Of a DNA stretch of 24,228 bases, positions 8,682 to 16,929 are shown one piece after another. The stretch comes from Zelonia costaricensis (taxonomy: Eukaryota > Euglenozoa > Kinetoplastea > Trypanosomatida > Trypanosomatidae). Position 1 is the first letter of the stretch. Every line of letters begins with the position of its first letter. Where the stretch lies: the NCBI GenBank assembly GCA_030849075.1, contig JASAOO010003131.1:1-24228 (forward strand), in the 5' to 3' direction. Position numbers and translations under genes: made by a program. The notes below the pieces were generated by a model. The model made no database searches. It saw nothing but the letters and a program-made list of their open reading frames with translations, and was not told the DNA's origin.

Positions 8682-10703
8682 CTAACGCCGCAGCGTCTCT
8701 GGGAAGCGGTGAGGCTGTGCCACGTCGTGGCGGTAGCAGAGACTCGCAGGCGCCTGGCTCAAGAGCTCGCGACACGCGTCGCACCGCACCCGGTTGTGGT
8801 CCAGCGAACCCACCACCGTGGGGGGCTGCACGCCATCCTGCACTGGAGGCTGCCGGTGCACACGGCAGGGGTACATGGCATCGGAGCCGGGCTCCTCCTC
8901 CGCCGCACTGCACTCCACGTGAAGGCTGCTGTGGGGACGAGGATAGCGAGGACGCGCCGCATACTGAAGGTGGCTGCCGCTGCTGCTGCCGCTGTCCCCC
9001 GCGAGGAGCGTGGCGCGCGATGCGGAGGCGACGCCTGCATCCGAGGAGGGAGGGGAGGGGTGAGGAGGCGACGCAAGGAGGAGCGGCTCAGCAGCCGTAT
9101 CCTGCGACCGCGACCGTGTGCCAGAGCGGCGCCTTCCCGTGCGGACCGCCTCGCGCAGCAGCAGCGCATGCACGGCGCGCCCGAGCAGGAGCATCACCGC
9201 CGGGTGCTCAATGCCAAACGAAATCCAGTCTTGAAACGAGATGCACCCGTCACGGTCCCGGTCGGCGTGAGCGACGAGGTCGTCCCACGTCCACTGGAAC
9301 TGCGCGTGCAGCTGTGCCGTGACGTCCGTGACCGGCGCTGCAGCTGCTGCTGCGCCGCCGCCAGCGAGAAGGGGACTGCCCGCCAGAGTCGCGTCGGCGA
9401 GGTATGAGGCGAGCAGGTAGAAGTCGCGGAGAAGCAGGTAGCGGCGCGCCCCGGCGCCAATCGCGCACCTCGCCATCGCCGCCTGATGCGCGTCCAGCCG
9501 CAGCAGCACATCAAACACAAGCGTCGCGCGCTCGCTGAGGTGGGTGTAACGCTCGCCACCGTCACCACCGCCCTGCAGCAGCGCCGACCACGCAGGCGGC
9601 ACATGCGCGAGAAGAAGTGACTCCTCACGAGGTGCGGCGGCAGCAGAGCGGCGCTGCATCGGGGGCGACGGCGGCGGTAGCGCGTGTGCCGTGGCAAACA
9701 GCAGCGACGCCCCCGTCTCCGGGATCGGGTGCCCCGCTCCGCTGCGCTCGTCGTGCAGCGCTTGTTGGTGTGGTGGCGAGAGTGACCGCACGAGACCGGC
9801 AACCGCTCGCGGGTGAGGGCCTGGCGCATCCGCGGCTCCCAAGCGCCCAGGCGCAGACGCCGAGGCGGCAGCGGCCGACGTGTGCCAGGGGGACGGGGAA
9901 GAGGAGTGGGTCGTAGAGAAGGAGGCAAAAGGGTGCCGCAGTCCTCGTGACCCCTCTGGGGTGTGCAAGAAGGTTGACACGCTATCCGGCTCAGCACCTC
10001 GCGCCGCGCCGGGCACAACGGAAGCAGCGGAGGGATCCTGTACCGGCGTCTTCACACGTCCCCGTGCGGATTGATTCGCGGCGTCGTCCCACACGAGGCG
10101 GTGCTGCGGCGGCGGAATCGCCCCCGGGCGGTCCGTGTCCACTCGCTCGTCCCGCCACCCCACAATGACGGGCACGCCGACGTGGGCGTGACCAGCCGAG
10201 GAAGGAGCACGGCGTGGGCCGTCGCCGTCCCCGCCCCCGGCCACCGCGGCACCTGCCACAGCACACGGGCCCCGCTTTACCAGCACCACTCGGTGATGCT
10301 GGAGCGGGGGGAAGCAGTACACCTGTGCCCCTGTCGAGAGCTGAGAGGCGCTGTAGAGCGGCGTCCACGCCCGCGTCGCCCGGTCGAGGCAGACAAGCGT
10401 GTCGACCGTGAAGACCGGCGTCGGAGTCGGCAGCGGGCCCGCCTCTGCGCCCTCAACAGGCACCAGCGCGTCATTCCCGATGGCCGTAGCCGTGTCCGCT
10501 GGTGGCACTCCGTCGGCGGCCGCGCCGGTGGTGGACGGGGCGGCCCACGGGGGATGCCACGGTCGGCGAACACGGTGGCCGCCCAGTGGCAGGACCGTCT
10601 CGGCCACCGTGCAGAGCAGCTGCAGGGACGGGCGAGTCGCAAATACGACTTCGACGTTGCGCTTCTCGCCGTCCACGTCGCCGGCCAGCCGCACAATGAA
10701 CAT
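8682..10703 (-). CDS. BILBO1-N-terminal-domain-like protein with EF-hand and C-terminal Cys/His cluster
   Basis: A 673-residue protein. Residues 1-133 look like the ubiquitin-like N-terminal domain of the trypanosome flagellar pocket collar protein BILBO1. It has FIVRLAGDVDGEKRNVEVVF, a RPSLQLLCTVAE segment, then after a 50-residue insertion VDTLVCLDRATRAWTPLYSA and GAQVYCFPP. This is my judgement from pattern, not a search. A Pro/Ser/Ala-rich linker follows (about 140-385). Residues 388-510 form an EF-hand region: loop 481-492 (DRDRDGCISFQD) has D481, D483, D485, G486, I488 and D492, so it should bind calcium. The partner hand (about 390-435) has no recognisable loop. The C-terminus has C613/H616, C641/C644, C656/H659 and H665, compatible with zinc binding. 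Unlike BILBO1 it shows no long coiled coil. A cytoskeletal or flagellum-base role is inferred. The start has a good CCACC context. Confidence 0.75.
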   Translation of the reverse strand: MFIVRLAGDVDGEKRNVEVVFATRPSLQLLCTVAETVLPLGGHRVRRPWHPPWAAPSTTGAAADGVPPADTATAIGNDALVPVEGAEAGPLPTPTPVFTVDTLVCLDRATRAWTPLYSASQLSTGAQVYCFPPLQHHRVVLVKRGPCAVAGAAVAGGGDGDGPRRAPSSAGHAHVGVPVIVGWRDERVDTDRPGAIPPPQHRLVWDDAANQSARGRVKTPVQDPSAASVVPGAARGAEPDSVSTFLHTPEGSRGLRHPFASFSTTHSSSPSPWHTSAAAASASAPGRLGAADAPGPHPRAVAGLVRSLSPPHQQALHDERSGAGHPIPETGASLLFATAHALPPPSPPMQRRSAAAAPREESLLLAHVPPAWSALLQGGGDGGERYTHLSERATLVFDVLLRLDAHQAAMARCAIGAGARRYLLLRDFYLLASYLADATLAGSPLLAGGGAAAAAAPVTDVTAQLHAQFQWTWDDLVAHADRDRDGCISFQDWISFGIEHPAVMLLLGRAVHALLLREAVRTGRRRSGTRSRSQDTAAEPLLLASPPHPSPPSSDAGVASASRATLLAGDSGSSSGSHLQYAARPRYPRPHSSLHVECSAAEEEPGSDAMYPCRVHRQPPVQDGVQPPTVVGSLDHNRVRCDACRELLSQAPASLCYRHDVAQPHRFPETLRR

Positions 10704-11926
10704 GGTGGACTGTCAACACAGCAGTAGCTCCCACCCCTCTCACCCCCGCCCCCAGGAGGCGGCTGGAAGGAACCGTGTACGCCAGCGGCACACACACAAA
10801 CACAGAGACCCACGTACGCGCCTTCTCTCGAGCCTTGCGTTGTGTGCAAGTAGGCGTGTACGTTTTTTGTCCTTGTGCCTCCGCTTCTTGTTGCGTGCCG
10901 GTGTGTACGCCTGCTACGGGGCGGGCTCGTGAGAAGCTGGAAGTGCCGCGCGAGGGTGCAGAGAAGAGGTGTGGGGGGAAAGGCGGAGGCGGAGGGGAGG
11001 GGGCCGCGAGCTGGGCGTGGAAGGTAGCGAAAACAAAGAGAAAAACGAAACGATCGGTGGCAGCTGGCGCGTGGTGCCGCCGCGAGGCTCTGTAGCGGTC
11101 ACTGAACTGCCTGGCGCGTGTGAGGACACATGGTCGGTAACAAGGGTGGGAGGGATGGAGACGGAGCAGGGACAGTGGCGCTTTTCCTTTCACAGGAAAG
11201 AGGGGCATGGCGAGTTGTGGGTGTCGTACGCGGCAGCAGCAGCTGGGGACGAACAGCCGCGTTGCCTCTTCTGTCTAAGCCGCGCAAGAGTTCTCATCGC
11301 GGTGGAGCTTGCCTCGCTGCGGCAACGCCGCTGTGGTGCGTCTCCCCGGATGAACTCTTCGCTGCACCGCCGAGGTCGCGCGGCACAGACGCACCCTCGA
11401 CAACGCTGCGAGATGCAGGGCACGTGGGTATCGACTCGAACGCGAGAAGTGCTTCTGCCTTTGGGTTCACTTTTCGTTCGAGTAGCACTAAGTTCTCGAG
11501 CGGTCAGCAACACGAGCGGGGGGGGGGGAAAGGCGCATCGGCGCACCGGTGGCGGCGACTGACCAGCCGGCAAGGGAGGGCTGGAGAAAGAGAAAGGGAG
11601 AAGCGCTGGCAAGTACAAGCAGACAAGATAGAGAAAACACTGAAATAGAAGGCGTAAACCAGCGCTGTCAAGGACGACGACCCTTCAGCGGGTCCACGTA
11701 AGCGCAGCGCAGTGCCCCACCGGCAACAACAACGACGCTGCACCAATGCCTCCCCCTCCAACCCTCCGACCCATCCCCCCCCCCTTTCCATCTCTCTTCC
11801 TCGCACTCTCCGCCTCCTTCCCCACCGCCGGCTTTTTCAGGCAGGGAGGCGGCGCACCTCGTCTAACTCGGTGCTGTGCACTCTTGCGTCAGTCTCCCAG
11901 ACACCCGCGGCTCTGGAGTAAGTACC
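10704..11926. other. Spacer between ISCA and EF-hand protein genes (1.2 kb)
   Basis: This holds the ISCA 3' untranslated region and the EF-hand gene leader. Long purine-rich stretches on the plus strand (about 10966-11045 and 11565-11650) and C/T-rich DNA at 11740-11830 are the main structure. The many short open frames on both strands resemble no family. I see no gene. Confidence 0.6.
10763..10810 (-). promoter_or_regulatory. Candidate spliced-leader acceptor for the EF-hand protein gene
   Basis: A T-rich stretch with GTCTCTGTGTTTGTGTGTG is followed, with no intervening AG, by GGTTCCTTCCAG with AG at 10764-10763. The leader would be 59 nt and contain no ATG. Confidence 0.45.
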
Positions 11927-12820
11927 TCAGCCGTCGTCCATGTCGTCTGCGTCGTACGGCATGAAGCTCTCCTCGCAGCCGCACCCGTACTTCTGATTCG
12001 GGTTCTTGAAGGTGAACTTCTCCTCCACGTTGCGCACCACGTAGTCCATCTCAGTCCCGATCACGTAGAAGAGTGCGTCAGCGTCCACCACGACCTTCAC
12101 GCCCTCCTGCTCCACGACGACGTCCTCCATCAAGCCCGCGAGCTTGCGCGAAGTCGCAGCCGCAGCAGCCTTGGCACCCGCCTTTGCGCTCTCGAAGTAG
12201 TAGTTCACCGTGTAGCTGTACCCACTGCACCCGCGCCGACGCACGCCAATGCGAATGCCGCACGGCACCTCCTTCGCCCCTGACACCGCACCACTCGCCG
12301 ACGAGGACCCAGCGGCAGTCACCGTGGACGGCGCTTCGGGCTCGGCCGTTGGGTGGCTCATGGCGTACTGCGCGAGCAGGTACTTGACACGCCGCAGTGC
12401 CTGTGGGGTGAGCACGAAGGCGGCCTTGCTGCGGAACTGCAGCTGCCGCTTCTGCAGCGGGGACAGCGGGCGCTGCGGGACAGGGCCGGCATCCTCGGCG
12501 CAGGACGATCGGGCCCCAAAGAGAGGGGCGGGGGCGGGGGCGCGGCGAGCTCGCAGCTTGCGCTCCTGGTACGGCTTCGGCATCGGCGTCGTACCGCGGC
12601 CCTTGTGCGAGGACTTGTACAGCTGCCGAATGTGCGCAGGCGTCTCGCCGGCGGTCGCGGCAGCCTGAGCGGTCTGGTTGGCGCTCATGGTGGCGTCCGT
12701 GGCGGTGCTCTGAAACCGACGCAGTGGCAGTGATGCCGCGGTGGCGGAGCAGCAGCTGTGGCTTAGCAGCGGGGTGCGCGCCCAGCCGTAGCCGATGACG
12801 TTGCCGAGTCGCCGCTGCAT
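11927..12820 (-). CDS. ISCA1-type A-type iron-sulfur cluster assembly protein, mitochondrial
   Basis: From the ATG at 12820 this encodes 297 residues. The N-terminus (about 1-44, Arg/Ser/Ala/Leu-rich, with LPLRRFQS) looks like a mitochondrial presequence. A basic Pro-rich linker follows (60-130). The HesB/A-type domain runs from FVLTPQALRRVKYLL (about 135-149) to the end. The metal/cluster ligands are C198 (in IRIGVRRRGCSGYSY), C280 and C282 (in KYGCGCEESF). GTEMDYV (255-261) and FKNPNQKYGCGCEESF mark the ISCA1 rather than ISCA2 branch. ISCA1/ISCA2 with IBA57 mature [4Fe-4S] clusters for mitochondrial enzymes. Ala-rich insertions separate C198 from C280 by 82 residues, more than usual. The frame stays open to an ATG at 13195, but that extension crosses pyrimidine tracts and acceptor sites, so I reject it. 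A second ATG at 12688 is discussed under findings. Confidence 0.9.
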   Translation of the reverse strand: MQRRLGNVIGYGWARTPLLSHSCCSATAASLPLRRFQSTATDATMSANQTAQAAATAGETPAHIRQLYKSSHKGRGTTPMPKPYQERKLRARRAPAPAPLFGARSSCAEDAGPVPQRPLSPLQKRQLQFRSKAAFVLTPQALRRVKYLLAQYAMSHPTAEPEAPSTVTAAGSSSASGAVSGAKEVPCGIRIGVRRRGCSGYSYTVNYYFESAKAGAKAAAAATSRKLAGLMEDVVVEQEGVKVVVDADALFYVIGTEMDYVVRNVEEKFTFKNPNQKYGCGCEESFMPYDADDMDDG

Positions 12821-13671
12821 CTGTGGAAAAGGAGCAGACGGAAATAAAGAGTTCCGAATATCAAAGTTGTGGGCGAATTCAGCCTTCGGCGGAGTGCAAT
12901 AGCGTGGCGCAGTCTCGCCGCGACGCAGGAAAGCGCGGGAACAATGCGCGTATGTGTATGGAAAGCACAAAGTGTGTGACTGAGTGTGTGTGTGTGAGAG
13001 AGAGATAGAGGGCCGTAGTGTTGGCGCTATCGGGAGTGCAAGGCGCCGAAAATAGTGACGAGTATGCGTGAGCTGGTGCACCACGCAGCGCGGTGTCGTC
13101 CACGTCGGCAACGAACACAGAGGTGAAAGAGAGAAAGAAAAATAAAGAAAGCAGAAGAAAGAAGGAGTCGTACAGGGCAAAGCCGTTAACCACACGCCGG
13201 AGGACGAAACTCAACTCGTCTTGAAAAATGGGGGACGGTTACGTGCGGCTTGGGCATCACGCCGTGGCAGGGGCGCGCCGCACGTGTCCCGGCGCCCTCA
13301 CACCCACCCAACCACCCAGCCCTCCCTTGCAAGCACACCCAGACCAGCACACGCGCGGGAGAGGAATACGGGCAAAGGAAAGAAAAGGATTCAGCTGAGT
13401 TTGCTAGTGCAAACAGACGGTGCTGGGTGGCGGAGCTGGAAAGGAGTTGTCATCGTCGTTTTTTCTTCTTTTTCTTCTTCGTTATCACCGCGCCCTTCTG
13501 CGGGTATGCGGGTGTGAGTGTGTTGTGTGACTTTAAACGCGTGTGCGTTCGTGTAGACGTGGCGGAGGCACAGACGAGCCACTGAGCCGTGTGCGCGCTT
13601 CTCCGCGCGGCGAACTCGTCCGTAGAACGTCGATTCCGATACTTCCCTCGGTGGGCATAAGCCGGTAGCGC
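12821..13671. other. Spacer between SET-domain and ISCA genes (850 bases)
   Basis: This contains the SET gene's 3' untranslated region and the ISCA leader with its pyrimidine tracts. A T-rich stretch on the plus strand (about 13455-13485) is purine-rich in the transcript. No coding region is seen. Confidence 0.6.
12980..13168 (-). promoter_or_regulatory. Spliced-leader acceptor region for the ISCA gene
   Basis: Two good pairs are visible on the minus strand. A long C/T/T-rich tract (13168-13116) is followed by the first AG at 13074-13073 (CACCAG), giving a 252-nt leader. A second tract, CCCTCTATCTCTCTCTCAC then ACACACACACTCAG, has AG at 12981-12980, giving 159 nt. I find no ATG in either leader before 12820. 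A third AG abuts the start codon itself (TTCCACAG then ATG). Confidence 0.5.
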
Positions 13672-15984
13672 TCAGCTGTGCGAGACGTAGGCGACGTACT
13701 CCTCCAGCGCCGCGTCGCTGCACTCCAGGGCGAGAAAGCGCAGCAGGGCCCACTGGTCTACCGAGGCGGTACGCGCAAATGTCGCGGCGGCGGCACTGGC
13801 AGGGTCGCCCACCGCTGCCGGAGTCGCTGCCGTCATCGTGGACGGCACCGTCGCATTGACGTAGAGCTCTGCCCACGCCAAACCGCGCACGAGCTCCGCG
13901 CGCTCCTCCGAACTCAGCACCAGCCGCCCCGCGCTTGGGGCCCAGAAGCTCGTGTGCAGCGCCGCGTACAGTATCGGTGAGGGGCCGAGCACCCCCAGCG
14001 CGCAGTCCTGGTTGAGGCGCGGGAAGGCAGTCGCAGAGAACGCGGGCCACCGCTCTGCCGACCAGCGCCGCATCCACGCGTCAACACGGCACGCCGCGGC
14101 ATCGTCTGCGGCGTCGCCCGTCGGCGACACCAGCGCCGCCGTCTGCGCAAAGGCGCTGACGAGCTCATCCAGCCACGTCGCACCGCGCGCCGCCGCCGGG
14201 TAGTTGCCCTCCGCGTTAGCGAGCGGGGAGAGCGGCAGCCGGTACGCCCGACCGAGGGCCGTGCACCATGTGTTGTACGCCTCCTCCCGCACATCTACAT
14301 CGTCCGCGAGGGAGGAGGCGATGCAGGCGTTGAAGAGGGCCACACGAGTCTCGGCCTGCACCACGCGGGGCAGTAGTAGGCGCAGCGCCAGCGCCGTCTC
14401 TGAAGCTGTGCCGTCCGCGTCGTCCAGGCCTGGCGGAAGCAGCGGAACGAAGTGGTGGCTCGCGAATGCCGCAGCGTCGTCCTCGCCCACCACACACGGG
14501 GGAAGGCACGATTTCGGAAGTAGCGACGGGCGCAGGGTGAAGCCGTACCACATGAGCAGCTCCATATCCGAGTAGGCGCCGTAGTGCAGCAGCACCTGCT
14601 CGTCCTTCGCTGCGGTGGGCCGCACGAGCTGAAACGTGTAGGTCTGATAGTTGGCCAGCGGAACAGCGGCCTGGGCGCCAACGCGGGCCGAGCGCAAGCC
14701 GGTCCTACGCGGCTGCTTCCGCGGCGCGCGCGTGGGGAGGGCCGCGCCTCCGCTACGGCCGTCGCCACCCCCAGCGCGTGAGCGGAGCAGTGCGTTCGTG
14801 AAGCCCTGCTCGTCATCTGGGTCGTCCTCTTCGGGGTACATGCTGGCGTTCGAATCCAGGGCGTAGTTGAAGTAGTCCACGAACGGCATCATGGCCCACG
14901 TCTCCTCCGGAAAAATGAAGCCGCGGCTCATGAGCGTGTTGAAGGCCCAGAGGAACTGCCCCAGCGTGCACGCCTGGCCCCCGCCCGCCGGGGCGTCACT
15001 GGCCGGCGTGCTGGTGAGCACCCCCTCCGCAGAAGCGCCGGTGATAACGGCAGGCCTCGCGTCCTCCTCCTCCTCCACACCAGCGGGCAGGCACTGCAGA
15101 CACTTCAAAGCCGCACAGCACATCGCGTGCCGCTGCTCGATGCTGTGCTGCTCCCTTTCCACGGCACTGCGAAAGCGGTTAAGCGCAACGTACGACCGCA
15201 GCCACGTCGGTGTCGTCGCGTACGCAGTGGCGCTTCGCATCAGCGGCGGCGGCGGTGGCAGCGACGACCCTGGAGCAGCCGCGGCTGTATGTTCGTGATC
15301 CCTCGGAGCGAGCTCGAGCAGGTTGTCGTACTGCGCCGGCAAGGCGTGCACCCACGTCCGCATCCACGCGTTCTCGTGGGTGAAGCGCAGCACCGGGGTC
15401 GGCGGCCCGCTTGACATCCGGGCTCCTGCGGTCTGCTGAGCCCCCTCTTGCGGTTCCTCCTCTTCCTTTTCTTGATGGCTATCCGCGTGGCGCGCCGCCC
15501 CGGACCAGCGCCCGTGGAGGGCGGCCATGAGAAGGATGTAGCAGACGACGGTCTCGGTGCTGTCCAAGGTCGATGCGAGGGCTTCCACCTTGGCGTCGAT
15601 AGCGTGCCGCACGCGCTGCGACCGGATGCGAGACTCGTACTCGTACTCCGACCACACACGCGCCGTGAAAGGCACGACGCGCAGCGCATCAGCACAGCCA
15701 TCGGCATCGCACGCGGCCGCGGCATCGCCCCCTGACTGCAGCTGCAGCGCCACCTCTGCCATGGCGAGGTTGAAGCGCGCCTTGCGAGCCGTGATCATAG
15801 AGTGGAAGGGGAAGCAGGCCAGTGTTGTGCCGGCGGCGAGCGGTTCTTTGAGCACGATTCCCATGCCCCCACCCATCGAGGGCAGCGCGCACGCCTGCAG
15901 CGCAGCATGGAGCACGACACCCTCCGCCTCGAGCAGCCGGTGCAACACCAGTGCCGTCCCCTCACTCGTCATGCCGTGCGCCAT
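13672..15984 (-). CDS. SET-domain protein methyltransferase, SETD3/Rubisco-LSMT type
   Basis: From the ATG at 15984 this encodes 770 residues. The SET domain is split by a large insertion, as in the SETD3/Rubisco LSMT group. The first part is GIVLKEPLAAGTTLACFP (42-59). The second begins at about 337 with LGQFLWAFNTLMSRGF, continues with MMPFVDYFNYALDSNA (365-380), and closes with VLLHYGAYSDMELLMWYGF (464-482), which matches the family's end motif. The C-terminal 280 residues should be the helical substrate-binding domain. Family members methylate lysine or histidine of non-histone proteins such as actin, Rubisco or ribosomal proteins; the target here is unknown. The usual Asn-His pair in the second motif is Asn-Tyr. 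The frame extends upstream to 16710 but crosses an acceptor site 17 bases before this ATG, so the 1012-residue version is unlikely. Confidence 0.85.
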   Translation of the reverse strand: MAHGMTSEGTALVLHRLLEAEGVVLHAALQACALPSMGGGMGIVLKEPLAAGTTLACFPFHSMITARKARFNLAMAEVALQLQSGGDAAAACDADGCADALRVVPFTARVWSEYEYESRIRSQRVRHAIDAKVEALASTLDSTETVVCYILLMAALHGRWSGAARHADSHQEKEEEEPQEGAQQTAGARMSSGPPTPVLRFTHENAWMRTWVHALPAQYDNLLELAPRDHEHTAAAAPGSSLPPPPPLMRSATAYATTPTWLRSYVALNRFRSAVEREQHSIEQRHAMCCAALKCLQCLPAGVEEEEDARPAVITGASAEGVLTSTPASDAPAGGGQACTLGQFLWAFNTLMSRGFIFPEETWAMMPFVDYFNYALDSNASMYPEEDDPDDEQGFTNALLRSRAGGGDGRSGGAALPTRAPRKQPRRTGLRSARVGAQAAVPLANYQTYTFQLVRPTAAKDEQVLLHYGAYSDMELLMWYGFTLRPSLLPKSCLPPCVVGEDDAAAFASHHFVPLLPPGLDDADGTASETALALRLLLPRVVQAETRVALFNACIASSLADDVDVREEAYNTWCTALGRAYRLPLSPLANAEGNYPAAARGATWLDELVSAFAQTAALVSPTGDAADDAAACRVDAWMRRWSAERWPAFSATAFPRLNQDCALGVLGPSPILYAALHTSFWAPSAGRLVLSSEERAELVRGLAWAELYVNATVPSTMTAATPAAVGDPASAAAATFARTASVDQWALLRFLALECSDAALEEYVAYVSHS

Positions 15985-16929
15985 ACTCGAGCGCACCCCA
16001 GCTGTTGATGAGGTGGAAAGGAAACGGGGGTGGGGAAAAGAACTGCGTGTGAGGTGGCTGCTCGGATTGTGCTCACACAACGGCGCTGCGACACCGCATC
16101 CAGAGACACCACGTACAGAAGCACCTCCGTGCGTTGCCAAGGGACTCGTGTGGGTGCGAGTCTGCTTTCGACGGCGGGGGGAAAGGAGGGGGAAGGAGGG
16201 TGTCTTAGTGCCGTACGTCCGGTGTGGCGTTTGTCGGCCTCGCGTTCGCAAGCAGGTATGCAGGCCGCCGGCTGAATGTAGGTGCGTGTGTGCAAGTGTG
16301 TATCTGTGAGGGTTGTGTGCGTGGGAGGTCCAGGACGGTGCCAGAGCGTGCGCACGTGAATGAAGAGAGAGCACGCCGGCGAAGCGGAGAGGACAGCTAG
16401 AGTCGATGAGCACCAGACACCCCAGCGAGCGGTAGCGCACAAAAGCACAGAGATGTGCGGGCGGTGCTGCAACGGCGCCATCCAGGAGGTGCCGCTCCTC
16501 CCGAGTTGTTTCAAGGTGTGAAGCGGATGTGTGTGCGGCGACGAGCCCGTGAGGTGCTGCTCGACTGCTTCGCCGACGGTGTGTTTTTTTTTTTTTGGGG
16601 GGGGGCGTTTGGTTGCTGCACGAGCAAAGAAGATGCACCCTTGAGCCAGCAAGGACTGGATGGAGCACAAGCCGTTCCTTGCAGCACACAGACATCATGC
16701 GCGCGTGCACCCCACGGACATGGGTTGGCGACGACCCCCCCCCCCTTCAGCGGCTGTGGACAAGACTTCGCGTCGGCACAAGAATAGGAGAGAGAAGACA
16801 GGCAGGCGCACCACCACGCCAGGCGAAGATCATGTGCTAGATACGGATAGCAAGTTCGCCCGTTCACGAGCAAGACGCAAGTACAGATGGAAGAGCAGGA
16901 GAAGCACAAGCATGCACGCACGCACAGTT
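15985..16929. other. Spacer between CSN5 and SET-domain genes (945 bases)
   Basis: This holds a T13 run followed directly by G9 (16584-16605) and a C11 run (16735-16745). The in-frame extension of the SET reading frame across it is low-complexity and bypassed by the acceptor at 16003-16002. No separate gene is seen. Confidence 0.6.
16002..16042 (-). promoter_or_regulatory. Spliced-leader acceptor for the SET-domain gene
   Basis: On the minus strand, GTTCTTTTCCCCACCCCCG followed by TTTCCTTTCCACCTCATC leads into AACAG, with AG at 16003-16002. There is no earlier AG after the tract. The predicted leader is 17 nt. This site decides the start at 15984 over upstream ATGs in the same frame. Confidence 0.65.

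Noticed and set aside
8445..9407. 320-residue plus-strand frame
   Set aside because: Antisense to the EF-hand protein, with Arg/Ala-rich shadow composition and a start in a TG repeat.
10704..11926. Possible SIDER-type retroposon in the spacer
   Set aside because: I could not identify the signature sequence or target-site duplications by eye. A SIDER profile search would decide.
12821..13195. N-terminal extension of the ISCA protein to 422 residues
   Set aside because: It translates pyrimidine tracts (Phe/Leu/Ser and Ser-His-Thr runs) and crosses candidate acceptors; a good presequence begins at 12820.
15985..16710. N-terminal extension of the SET protein to 1012 residues
   Set aside because: The extension is low-complexity and lies upstream of a strong polypyrimidine/AG pair 17 bases before the ATG at 15984.
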